A program made the position numbers and the translations under genes. A stretch of DNA of 18,957 nucleotides from Gaiellasilicea sp035553355. GTDB taxonomy: Bacteria; Actinomycetota; Thermoleophilia; Gaiellales; Gaiellaceae. The stretch's first letter is position 1, and each line of letters starts with the position of its first letter. Below the pieces are notes generated by a model that had not been told where the DNA came from, ran no database searches, and saw only the letters and a program-made list of their open reading frames with translations. Shown one piece after another: positions 1 through 6,355 of this stretch. The stretch spans positions 1-18,957 of the forward strand of contig DATMJW010000172.1 of assembly GCA_035553355.1 (NCBI GenBank), read 5' to 3'.

Positions 1-1
1 G

Positions 2-85
2 GCCGTGGTCGGCGACCCGGCCGTGCCGCGCCCGATCTACACCGACCCGGAGATCGCGGCCGTCGGCCTCACCGAGGCGGGGCTG
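2..85 (+). pseudogene. lpdA: Inverted fragment of the same E3 gene
   Basis: Read on the plus strand from base 2, this stretch encodes AVVGDPAVPRPIYTDPEIAA followed by VGLTEAG. That is the conserved E3 segment that should directly follow GHEA, where the minus-strand E3 gene breaks off at base 94. Flipping bases 1-97 in place would restore a continuous E3 reading frame. Both edges carry the palindrome GGCC (1-4 and 94-97), and bases 1-20 match the reverse complement of the right edge imperfectly (about 14 of 20). It has no start codon and is not a gene of its own. I see a displaced piece of lpdA; whether this is real or an assembly artefact cannot be told from the sequence. Confidence 0.8.
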
Positions 86-1086
86 CCGACGGTGGCCTCG
101 TGGCCGCACGCGTTCTCGGCGGCCACCTCGCCCTCGCGGAACGCGGTGTGCGCGAGCTGCCAGTAGCCGGCGCAGTCGCCCACCGCGTAGATGTGCGGGA
201 CGCTCGTGCGGCGGTGGTCGTCCGTCGAGATGCCCTTGCGCCGGTCGAGCTGCACGCCGAGCTCCTCGAGCCCGAGCCCCTCGACGACGGGCCCGCGGCC
301 GACGGCGACGAGCATCAGGTCGGCCTGGAGCGTCTCGCCGTCGCCGTAGTGGACGGTGAGCTGCGAGCCGTCGTCCTCCACCTTCGTGCACTGCTTCCCG
401 AGCTCGAGCCGGATCCCGCGCTTGCCGAACGCCTTCGCGAGCTCCTTCGCCGCGTCCGCGTCCTCCTGCGGGATCAGCGCGTCGAGCATCTCCACGATCG
501 TCACCTCGCTGCCGAAGCGCTGGAAGATCGACGCGAACTCGCAGCCGATGATGCCGCCGCCCAGGATCACGAGCCGGCGCGGCACCTCCGTGGCGGCCAG
601 GAGCCCCGTCGAGTCGACGCAGCGGGGCGAGTCGAGCCCCTCGATCGGCGGGCGCAGCGGGTACGAGCCCGTCGCGACGATGGCCGACTTGAAGGTGACG
701 TCCTCGCCGCCCTCGACCGCGATCGTGTTCGCGTCCTTGAACCGCCCGGCGCCCTTCGCCCATTCGACGCCGTTCGCCTTGAAGAGGCCCGCGATGCCAC
801 CCGTCATCTGGGAGACGACCGCGTTCTTCCACTCCGACGCCGTCCCGAAGTCGAGCTCCGGCGCGCCGACGCCGACCCCCAGCTTCGCGAACGTCTCCTC
901 CGCCTGGTGGAGCGCGTGGGCGGTCTGCACCCACGCCTTCGTCGGGATGCAGCCCACGCGCAGGCAGGTGCCGCCGAGCTCCGGCTCCTTCTCGATGCAG
1001 ACGACCTTCGCCCCGAGCTGCGCCGCCCTGATCGCGGCCGTGTAGCCGCCGGGACCGCCGCCGAGGACGGCAACGTCACATTCCAT
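37..1086 (-). CDS. lpdA: Dihydrolipoyl dehydrogenase (E3), C-terminus disrupted at the window edge
   Basis: This is the FAD-dependent E3 enzyme, which reoxidises dihydrolipoamide on E2 and passes electrons to NAD+. Visible features are the N-terminal FAD motif GGGPGG (residues 9-14), the redox disulfide C41/C46 in GGTCLRVGC, the NAD-binding GGGIIG (about 176-181) and the second FAD motif AVGDCAG (301-307). The ATG start at 1086 has an AAAGGA Shine-Dalgarno about 10 bases upstream and lies 21 bp after the GNAT gene. Family proteins are about 460-470 residues. Here the recognisable sequence stops at about residue 331 (base 94); the remaining 18 residues to the stop at 37 are antisense of the gene's own next segment. 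The dimerisation domain with the catalytic His-Glu pair is therefore missing. Identity of the intact part is very secure; the broken end is probably an inversion or an assembly fault. Confidence 0.9.
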   Translation of the reverse strand: MECDVAVLGGGPGGYTAAIRAAQLGAKVVCIEKEPELGGTCLRVGCIPTKAWVQTAHALHQAEETFAKLGVGVGAPELDFGTASEWKNAVVSQMTGGIAGLFKANGVEWAKGAGRFKDANTIAVEGGEDVTFKSAIVATGSYPLRPPIEGLDSPRCVDSTGLLAATEVPRRLVILGGGIIGCEFASIFQRFGSEVTIVEMLDALIPQEDADAAKELAKAFGKRGIRLELGKQCTKVEDDGSQLTVHYGDGETLQADLMLVAVGRGPVVEGLGLEELGVQLDRRKGISTDDHRRTSVPHIYAVGDCAGYWQLAHTAFREGEVAAENACGHEATVGSPASVRPTAAISGSV

Positions 1087-1107
1087 CTCCAGCCAATCCT
1101 TTCGTCG

Positions 1108-1581
1108 CTAACCCGGCGGCGATGCTACCCGGGCCTTCATCGTCCACGCCTCGCTCCCCCGCTCCACCACCTCGAACCCGTAGCGCTCGTAGAGGTGCAC
1201 CGAGGGGTTCTCGGGCGCGACGCTGAGGCTGACCTGCTCGTGCCCGTCCTGCTGCGCCCGCTCGAGCAGCGCCTGGAGGAGCTGCTCGCCGATCCCGCGG
1301 CCGCGCTTCGACGGCACGACGGCGATCGCGAGCTCCGGCGTCCGCTCGTCGACGAAGCCGTAGCCCGGCTCGTCCTCGGTGAAGAGCCGGTACCACGCGG
1401 CGCCGACGGGGAAGCCCCCCTCGATCGCGATCAGCGCCGTGTCGCCGGGGCGGCCCCACGCGCGCACGTAACGCGACACGCGTGACCCCGGCACCCGCTC
1501 GCGCCAGTAGAGGGCGTGCCGGAGCATGTCGCGCAGGAAGCGCGCGTCCTGCGGGCCGGCTCTGCGGACGAGCACGGCCAC
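1108..1581 (-). CDS. GNAT family N-acetyltransferase
   Basis: A 157-residue single-domain GNAT protein, predicted to move an acetyl group from acetyl-CoA to an amine; the substrate is not evident. The acetyl-CoA pyrophosphate loop is RGRGIG at about residues 93-98, followed by the helix of motif A, and the C-terminal motif NPSVHLYERYGF (125-136) is typical of the family. The start is GTG at 1581, which overlaps the stop of the upstream VOC gene by one base, with no clear Shine-Dalgarno, so translational coupling is likely. The gene sits between E2-VOC and E3 in the dehydrogenase operon, 21 bp before lpdA. It could modify the dehydrogenase, act on a small amine, or be a passenger; the sequence does not decide. 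Confidence 0.85.
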   Translation of the reverse strand: MAVLVRRAGPQDARFLRDMLRHALYWRERVPGSRVSRYVRAWGRPGDTALIAIEGGFPVGAAWYRLFTEDEPGYGFVDERTPELAIAVVPSKRGRGIGEQLLQALLERAQQDGHEQVSLSVAPENPSVHLYERYGFEVVERGSEAWTMKARVASPPG

Positions 1582-1925
1582 TACGTCAGCGACTGCGCGA
1601 GCTGGATCCGGTTGCCGTCCGGATCGAAGACGTCCACGAGGCGGATCTCCCCCGAGAGCTCGAAGACGACACCGACCTCGACGCCCGCGGCGCGCAACCG
1701 CTCGGCCTCTGCCTTCACGTCCTCGACGTCCACGTGCGCGACACCCGTCTCGCCCTCCTCCTGCGCCGGCTCGCCCTCGGCGACCGCGATCTCCATGCGG
1801 CCGTGCACGAGGCGCGCCCAGCGGTCCTCCCAGTCGACGAACGTCTCCTCGAAGCCGAGGACGTCCCGGTAGAAGGAGCGGGCGGCGTCCAGGTCGCGGA
1901 CGCGGTACCAGACGGGCGCGATCAC
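1581..1925 (-). CDS. VOC (glyoxalase/bleomycin-resistance) superfamily protein
   Basis: A 114-residue protein with one vicinal-oxygen-chelate fold. The opening pattern VRDLDAARSFYRDVLGF (residues 9-25) and the closing DPDGNRIQLAQ (101-111) are the two halves of the beta-alpha-beta-beta-beta unit. H64 in GVAHVDVED (61-69) and the C-terminal E/Q position (Q108) are where family members bind metal; a Gln in place of the usual Glu means metal binding is uncertain. Such proteins act as dimers in isomerisation, dioxygenation or drug binding. The start is GTG at 1925, 19 bp after the E2 stop. Its place inside a 2-oxoacid dehydrogenase operon suggests handling of a reactive carbonyl or acyl-CoA side product, but this is inference. 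Confidence 0.8.
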   Translation of the reverse strand: MIAPVWYRVRDLDAARSFYRDVLGFEETFVDWEDRWARLVHGRMEIAVAEGEPAQEEGETGVAHVDVEDVKAEAERLRAAGVEVGVVFELSGEIRLVDVFDPDGNRIQLAQSLT

Positions 1926-1944
1926 GCGCGCGAGCCTAACGCAG

Positions 1945-3231
1945 CTAGAGCGCGAGGGCGGGCTCTTCGAGCAGCTCCTTCACGGTGCGGAGGAACTCCG
2001 CCCCGTCGGCGCCGTCGATCGCGCGGTGGTCGCAGGTGATCGTCATCGTCACCGTCGGCCGCACGACCACCTCGCCGGCGACCGCGACCGGCTTCTCGAG
2101 CGTCGTGCCGACCGCGAGGATCGCCGCCTGCGGCGGGTTCAGCACCGCCACGAACTGGTCGATCCCGAACGGCCCGAGGTTCGAGATCGTGAAGGTGCCG
2201 TCCTCGAGGTCCGCGCGCTGCAGCTTCCCGTCGCGGGCGCGGGAGACGAGGTCGGCGCGCGCCGCCGCGATCTCCGCGATCGTGAGCCGGTCGGCGTCGC
2301 GGATCACCGGCACGATCAGCCCGTTCGGCGCCGCGACGGCGACGCCCACGTGCGCGTACGGGAAGCGGCGGATGCTCTCGCCCGTGAAGTGCGCGTTCAC
2401 GGCGGGGTGGCGAACGAGCGCCGCGGCGACGACCTTCGTCAGCAGGTCGCCGACCGTCGGCTTCGCCTCGCCCTCGCGGAGCCGCGCGACGAGGCGCTCG
2501 CGCAGCTCGAGCGCGCGCGTCATGTCCGCGTCGACGGTGAGCTGGAAGACCGGCGCCTGCCACGCCTCCGTGAGGCGGCGCGCGATCGTCTTCCGGGTGG
2601 ACGTGAGCGGGATCTCCTCGACCGCACCGGGAGCGGGTGCGGTCGCCCGGCCGGCGGGCGCGGCGGCCGCCGGCTGCGCCTGCGCGCGCTCGACGTCCTC
2701 CGCCACGATCCGTCCCTCGGGGCCGGTGCCGCGCACCTGCGCGAGGTCGATTCCTTTCTCGCGCGCGAGCCGGCGCGCGAGCGGCGACGCCTTGACGCGG
2801 GCGTCGGCGCGCGGCTCCGGCTGCGCCTCGGCCGTCTCCTGCGCCGCGGTCGCGGCCGCGGCGCGCGCTCCCTCGGCGTAGTCCTCCTCGCGCTCCTCGG
2901 CCTCCATCGGCCGCTCGGCGGTCGTCTCGGGTGCGTCCTTCGGCGGCGCGCCGTTCGTCGAAGCGCCACCGCCGTCGAGCGCCGGCACGTCCTCGCCCTC
3001 CTTGCCGATGAACGCGATCGTCCGGCCGACCTCCACCTCGCCCGAGTCGACGACGATCTTGAGCAGCACGCCGTCGGCCTCGGCCTCGACCTCCTGCGTC
3101 ACCTTGTCGGTGTCGAGCTCGTAGAGCGGCTCGCGCTTCCCGACCGGCTCGCCCTCCTTCTTCAGCCAGCGGACGATCGTGCCGGACTCCATCCCCTGGC
3201 CGAGCCGCGGCAGCTTGACCTCGGTCGCCAC
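1945..3231 (-). CDS. 2-oxoacid dehydrogenase E2 (dihydrolipoamide acyltransferase)
   Basis: The 428-residue core subunit of the complex, which carries the acyl group on a swinging lipoyl arm and transfers it to CoA. Domains in order: one lipoyl domain (about 1-78) with lipoyl lysine K43 in DTDKVTQEVEA; an Ala/Glu/Pro-rich linker (about 80-145); a peripheral-subunit-binding domain (147-184, from VKASPLARRLAREKG to VAEDVERA); a second Ala/Pro linker; and the catalytic domain (about 205-428) with HRAIDG at 402-407, giving the active-site His and Asp. NPPQAAILAVG (365-375) is also typical. The start is GTG at 3231, three bases after the E1-beta stop, with GGAG about 10 bases upstream. The sequence does not separate pyruvate, acetoin and branched-chain types. 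Confidence 0.95.
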   Translation of the reverse strand: MATEVKLPRLGQGMESGTIVRWLKKEGEPVGKREPLYELDTDKVTQEVEAEADGVLLKIVVDSGEVEVGRTIAFIGKEGEDVPALDGGGASTNGAPPKDAPETTAERPMEAEEREEDYAEGARAAAATAAQETAEAQPEPRADARVKASPLARRLAREKGIDLAQVRGTGPEGRIVAEDVERAQAQPAAAAPAGRATAPAPGAVEEIPLTSTRKTIARRLTEAWQAPVFQLTVDADMTRALELRERLVARLREGEAKPTVGDLLTKVVAAALVRHPAVNAHFTGESIRRFPYAHVGVAVAAPNGLIVPVIRDADRLTIAEIAAARADLVSRARDGKLQRADLEDGTFTISNLGPFGIDQFVAVLNPPQAAILAVGTTLEKPVAVAGEVVVRPTVTMTITCDHRAIDGADGAEFLRTVKELLEEPALAL

Positions 3232-3234
3232 GGT

Positions 3235-4218
3235 CTAGGCGCTCCGGGCGACGGTGCGGCGCACCGCCTCGAGGACGTCGGCGGCGTGCGGCACCGCCCA
3301 CTGCTCCATCGCGGGCGCGAACGCGAGCGGCGCGAACTTCGCGCCGACGCGCTCGATCGGCGCGTCGAGGTAGTCGAAGGCCCCGTGCTGGATCACGGCC
3401 GCGATCTCGGCGCCGATGCCGCCGCGCGTGACCGCCTCGTGCGCGGTGACGACGCGGTTCGTCTTCTGGACCGAGCGGATGATCGCCTCCTCGTCGAGCG
3501 GCAGCAGCGTGCGCGGGTCGATCACCTCGACCGAGATCCCGTCCTGCTCCGCCTGCTCCGCCGCCTTCAGCGCCTCCGGGACCATCCGCCCGATCGCGAC
3601 GACGGTCACGTCCGTTCCCTCGCGCATCACGCGCGCCTTCCCGAACGGGATCGGCTCGATCTCCTCTGGCACCTCGCCCTTCAGCGGGTAGAGCAGCCGG
3701 TGCTCGAAGAAGACGACGGGGTTGTCGTCGTAGATCGAGCTCCAGAGGAGGCCGCGGACGTCCTCCGGGGTCGAAGGGAACGCGACCTTGAGGCCCGGCA
3801 CGTGGACGAACCACGACTCGAGCTGCTGCGCGTGCTGCGCGCCGGGGCTCCACCCCGCGCCGCCCTGCGTGCGCACCGTGATCGGCACCTTCAGCTGCCC
3901 GCCCGACATCGTGCGGTGCTTCGCCGCCTGGTTCACGAGCTGCTCCATCGAGAGCGTCAGGAAGTCCTGGTACATGATCTCGACGACGGGGCGCATCCCT
4001 TGCATCGCTGCGCCGATCCCGGCGCCGACGATCGCCATCTCGGAGATCGGGGTGTTGCGGACGCGGTCGGGGCCGAACTCGTCGAGCATCCCCTGCGTGA
4101 CGCCCATCGAACCGCCCATCTCGGCGATGTCCTCGCCCATGATGAACACGTCCTCGTCCTGGCGCATCGCCTGCGACAGCGCGTCGCGGACGGCCTCGCG
4201 GTAGGTCAGCTCAGGCAT
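3235..4218 (-). CDS. 2-oxoacid dehydrogenase E1, beta subunit
   Basis: A 327-residue beta subunit of the thiamine-diphosphate E1 decarboxylase, the normal family length. It begins MPELTYREAVRDAL, and the active-site region NTPISE (55-60) holds E60, which activates the ThDP aminopyrimidine. GGAGWSPGAQHAQ (119-131) matches the conserved loop usually read as GPQHS. The C-terminal transketolase-like domain contains VIDPRTLLPLDEEAI. The ATG at 4218 lies inside the end of the E1-alpha gene (8-base overlap ATGCCTGA), so the two are probably translationally coupled. The frame is open further upstream, but that part is antisense-like low-quality protein across E1-alpha, so this start is preferred. Confidence 0.95.
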   Translation of the reverse strand: MPELTYREAVRDALSQAMRQDEDVFIMGEDIAEMGGSMGVTQGMLDEFGPDRVRNTPISEMAIVGAGIGAAMQGMRPVVEIMYQDFLTLSMEQLVNQAAKHRTMSGGQLKVPITVRTQGGAGWSPGAQHAQQLESWFVHVPGLKVAFPSTPEDVRGLLWSSIYDDNPVVFFEHRLLYPLKGEVPEEIEPIPFGKARVMREGTDVTVVAIGRMVPEALKAAEQAEQDGISVEVIDPRTLLPLDEEAIIRSVQKTNRVVTAHEAVTRGGIGAEIAAVIQHGAFDYLDAPIERVGAKFAPLAFAPAMEQWAVPHAADVLEAVRRTVARSA

Positions 4219-5194
4219 AGACGTACTTGAGCGCGTCCTCCGGCGCCGGATCGGTGCCGTCCTTCGCGAACTCGACCGACGTCTCGACGATCTCGTTGAT
4301 CTCGGTGTCGAGGGCGTTGAAGTCCTCGTCGGAGAGGTCGAGGCGGCGGCGGAGGAGCTCGATCGGGTCCTTCGTCTCCCGCACCTCGGCGATCTCCTCC
4401 TTCGTCCGGTACACCTGCGGGTCGCCGATGTAGTGGCCGACGAGCCGGTAGGTGCGGACGTTGAGGAAGACCGGGCCCTCGCCGGAGGCGGCGTGCTCGC
4501 GCGCCTCGCGCGTGGCGGCATAGACGGCCTCGACGTCCTGCCCGTCGACGTTGATCGCGCGCATGCCGAACGCGACGGCGCGCTGCGAGAAGTCCTCGAT
4601 CGGCGCGTGCTGGTGGAGCGGCGTCGACTCGGCCCAGCCGTTCATCTCGAGCACGAAGAGCGCGGGGACCTTCCAGAGCTGCGCGAGGTTGAGCGACTCG
4701 TGGAACGTGCCGGTGTTCGTCGCGCCGTCGCCGAAGAACGCGACGCACACGTGCGGCTGCTTGCGGAACTTGTAGGCGAGCGCGGTGCCGGTGACCTGCG
4801 GCAGCCCGCCGCCGACGACGGCGTTCGCACCGAGCATCCCGTTCTCGACGTCGTAGAGGTGCATCGAGCCGCCGTAGCCGCGGGAGCAGCCCTCGAGCTT
4901 CCCGTAGAGCTCGGCCATGAGCGCGTTCGGATGCGTCCCCTTCGCGAGCGCGTGGCCGTGCGCGCGATGCGTCGACATGATCGTGTCGTCGGGCTCGAGC
5001 GCCGCCATTACGCCGACCGCGACCGCCTCCTGACCGATCGCGACGTGGAGGAAGCCCGGCAGCTCGCCGGCGCGGAAGCGCTCCTCGACCTTCTCCTCGA
5101 AGCGCCGGATGAGCAGCATCTCGCGCAGGAGCTCGCGCAGCCGTTCGTCCGAGAGCGCCGCGCCGGACGCCGTTCTGTCTTCGACCTTCGCCAT
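4211..5194 (-). CDS. 2-oxoacid dehydrogenase E1, alpha subunit (pyruvate/acetoin type)
   Basis: A 327-residue alpha subunit of the heterotetrameric E1, which decarboxylates a 2-oxoacid on thiamine diphosphate. The ThDP motif runs from GDG (155-157, in FFGDGATNTGTFHESLNLA) to EMN (183-185), with N in the last place. The phosphorylation-loop region RLVGHYIGDPQVYR (250-263) contains the conserved loop His H254. HRAHGH (76-81) and GGSMH (108-112) are also family motifs. The stretch EMNGWAESTP resembles AcoA-type acetoin dehydrogenase alpha subunits, so the substrate may be acetoin or pyruvate; I cannot decide. It is the first gene of the operon. Its ATG at 5194 has no good Shine-Dalgarno and a TTAAAT box 8 bases upstream. 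Confidence 0.95.
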   Translation of the reverse strand: MAKVEDRTASGAALSDERLRELLREMLLIRRFEEKVEERFRAGELPGFLHVAIGQEAVAVGVMAALEPDDTIMSTHRAHGHALAKGTHPNALMAELYGKLEGCSRGYGGSMHLYDVENGMLGANAVVGGGLPQVTGTALAYKFRKQPHVCVAFFGDGATNTGTFHESLNLAQLWKVPALFVLEMNGWAESTPLHQHAPIEDFSQRAVAFGMRAINVDGQDVEAVYAATREAREHAASGEGPVFLNVRTYRLVGHYIGDPQVYRTKEEIAEVRETKDPIELLRRRLDLSDEDFNALDTEINEIVETSVEFAKDGTDPAPEDALKYVYA

Positions 5195-5202
5195 GGAGGC
5201 TC

Positions 5203-5208
5203 ATTTAA
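5203..5208 (-). promoter_or_regulatory. Candidate -10 box for the E1-alpha operon
   Basis: On the minus strand this reads TTAAAT, eight bases before the E1-alpha ATG, in an otherwise GC-rich gap. It overlaps the opposite-strand box TAAGCT (5206-5211) by three bases. No convincing -35 element is visible. The spacing would make the transcript leaderless or nearly so. Confidence 0.4.
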
Positions 5209-5211
5209 GCT
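5206..5211 (+). promoter_or_regulatory. Candidate leaderless -10 box (TAAGCT) for the 5219 gene
   Basis: TAAGCT fits TANNNT and lies seven bases before the GTG at 5219, with no Shine-Dalgarno. The same hexamer precedes argR. The whole divergent gap to E1-alpha is 24 bp. Confidence 0.45.
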
Positions 5212-5218
5212 GACGGCC

Positions 5219-5860
5219 GTGACCCTGGTCGAACAGTGGCGGCGAATCGAGGCGGAGCTGCCGTCGGGGTGGGCGGAGGCGCGGCTCTCGCTGCTCCTCG
5301 CGGACGAGGGACAGACGGCGCGCGCGGCGTCGCTGCTCGGCCCTGCGAGCCCGGGCCGCTCGGGCGCCACGTTCCTCTTCGGCACGTCTCGGCGCGGTGG
5401 GGCGGTCGGGCCCGAGGCGGTGCGCCGGTTGCTGCGCCGGCTCGACGAGGCGCGCATCCGCGGCACGCTCGCCGTCGTCTCGACCGCGGAGGCGCCCGAG
5501 CCGGAATCCGTCGTCGCCTCGACGCTGGAGGAGGCGTGGCGGACGACGCTCGCGACCCTCCCGCCCGACTGGAGCGACCTCCTCTGCGAGGTCGAGGTGC
5601 CGTCGTCGGACCAGATCGCGCGCGTCGCGCTCCTCTTCTCCCCGCTCAACCCGTCGCGGCAGACGGGGCGGCTGGCACTCCGCTTCCGCTGCGCGCGCCG
5701 CTTCGGCTACGGCGCGTCGGCCGAGATGGTTCGCCGCTGCTTCGCCCGCGCCGACGCGGAGGGGCTGCGGGGGCAGGTGCGCGTGCTTCGCGCGCTCTCC
5801 GACACGCACAACGTGGCGACGCAGGGGCCGGTGTGGCAGGTCGAAGGGAAGTCGATGTGA
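5219..5860 (+). CDS. Uncharacterised protein made of two tandem copies of one domain
   Basis: I do not recognise a named family for this 213-residue protein. It is an internal duplication. Copy 1 (about 4-87) and copy 2 (about 103-190) align almost without gaps at an offset of 100 residues: WRRIEAELPSGW (7-18) against WRTTLATLPPDW (107-118), TARAASLLGP (33-42) against IARVALLFSP (133-142), and VRRLLRRLDEARIRG against VRRCFARADAEGLRG. It has no signal peptide or membrane helix, so it is probably cytoplasmic. A short tail (about 191-213) follows. The start is taken as GTG 5219 because it comes seven bases after TAAGCT and opens the repeat; the frame is open upstream, but only antisense to E1-alpha. 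Its stop overlaps the next gene's GTG by four bases. Confidence 0.8.
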   Translation: MTLVEQWRRIEAELPSGWAEARLSLLLADEGQTARAASLLGPASPGRSGATFLFGTSRRGGAVGPEAVRRLLRRLDEARIRGTLAVVSTAEAPEPESVVASTLEEAWRTTLATLPPDWSDLLCEVEVPSSDQIARVALLFSPLNPSRQTGRLALRFRCARRFGYGASAEMVRRCFARADAEGLRGQVRVLRALSDTHNVATQGPVWQVEGKSM

Positions 5861-6159
5861 GCGATCCCGTCTCGTGGCTCGTGATCGAGAAGGGCTGGGC
5901 GGTCGTCGGGAGCGACGGGAGTGACCTCGGCACCGTCGACGAGGTCGTCGGCGACACCGGCAAGGACATCTTCAACGGGCTCGCCGTCTCACCCGGGCTG
6001 ATGCGCTCGGCGCGCTACGTGCCGTCGGAGAACGTGACGTCGATCGTCGAGGGCCGCGTCGAGCTCGACCTCGACGCGGACGCGTTCGCCGCGACGGCCG
6101 AGCACGGCGAGGTGCCGGAGGCGCGCCGCGTGCGCCACGACACCACCGACCTCACCTGA
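5857..6159 (+). CDS. PRC-barrel domain protein
   Basis: A 100-residue protein with a PRC-barrel-like beta fold: WAVVGSDGSDLGTVDEVVGD (14-33) gives the first hairpin with the usual GxxLG turn, then FNGLAVSPG and RYVPSENVTSIVEGRVEL complete the sheet. PRC-barrels occur in RimM, photosynthetic reaction centre H subunits and many small stress or sporulation proteins; the role here is unknown. The GTG start at 5857 overlaps the previous stop in GTGA and is preceded by GAAGGGAAG, a good Shine-Dalgarno, so the pair forms a coupled two-gene unit. The tail after about residue 80 is charged and probably disordered. Confidence 0.75.
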   Translation: MSDPVSWLVIEKGWAVVGSDGSDLGTVDEVVGDTGKDIFNGLAVSPGLMRSARYVPSENVTSIVEGRVELDLDADAFAATAEHGEVPEARRVRHDTTDLT

Positions 6160-6182
6160 CACGCCTCCACCGGCCGCCCACC

Positions 6183-6197
6183 CGGCCGCCGCGGCCG
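6183..6197 (+). terminator. Terminator-like palindrome after the PRC-barrel gene
   Basis: The sequence CGGCCGCCGCGGCCG is a perfect inverted repeat (seven-base arms around one C). As RNA it would form a six-pair stem with a three-base loop. It lies 23 bp after the stop at 6159 and is followed by TGTCCTTTGCTT, a moderately T-rich tract for this genome. It is a plausible intrinsic terminator for the two-gene unit. Confidence 0.4.
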
Positions 6198-6204
6198 TGT
6201 CCTT

Positions 6205-6354
6205 TGCTTAAAGCACCGGCCGTGGCCGAGAGAGCCATGTCTTGCGCTCGATCCCGCGGTGCGAGCGCGGTTGCGGCGCGCGCGGATCGCAGCCGCGGCG
6301 GCGCCGCAGTGGCCGCAACGGACGGTCGCGTGCTTAGAGCACCGGACGTGGCCG
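6205..6354. repeat. Two-copy 24-bp intergenic repeat with hairpin potential
   Basis: Copies at 6205-6228 and 6331-6354 differ at two positions. Both begin TGCTTARAGCA, which can form a small stem, followed by CCGGMCGTGGCCG (R is A/G, M is C/A). The copies are 126 bp apart. The second ends one base before the argR stop codon. Apart from these and the palindrome at 6183-6197, the gap 6160-6355 shows no convincing gene. The function is unknown: repeat family, protein-binding site, or terminators for argR. Confidence 0.45.
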
Positions 6355-6355
6355 G

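Noticed and set aside
100..1485. Plus-strand 461-codon frame opposite lpdA and the GNAT gene
   Set aside because: Antisense shadow; the minus-strand reading has clear FAD/NAD and acetyl-CoA motifs.
1922..3853. Minus-strand 643-codon frame overlapping E2 and E1-beta
   Set aside because: Gly/Arg/Ala-rich composition with no domain, on the same strand as verified genes in another frame.
2026..4230. Long plus-strand open frame antisense to E1-beta and E2 (734 codons)
   Set aside because: It is Arg/Asp/Leu-rich without family motifs and exactly opposes two certain genes; long antisense frames are expected at this GC content.
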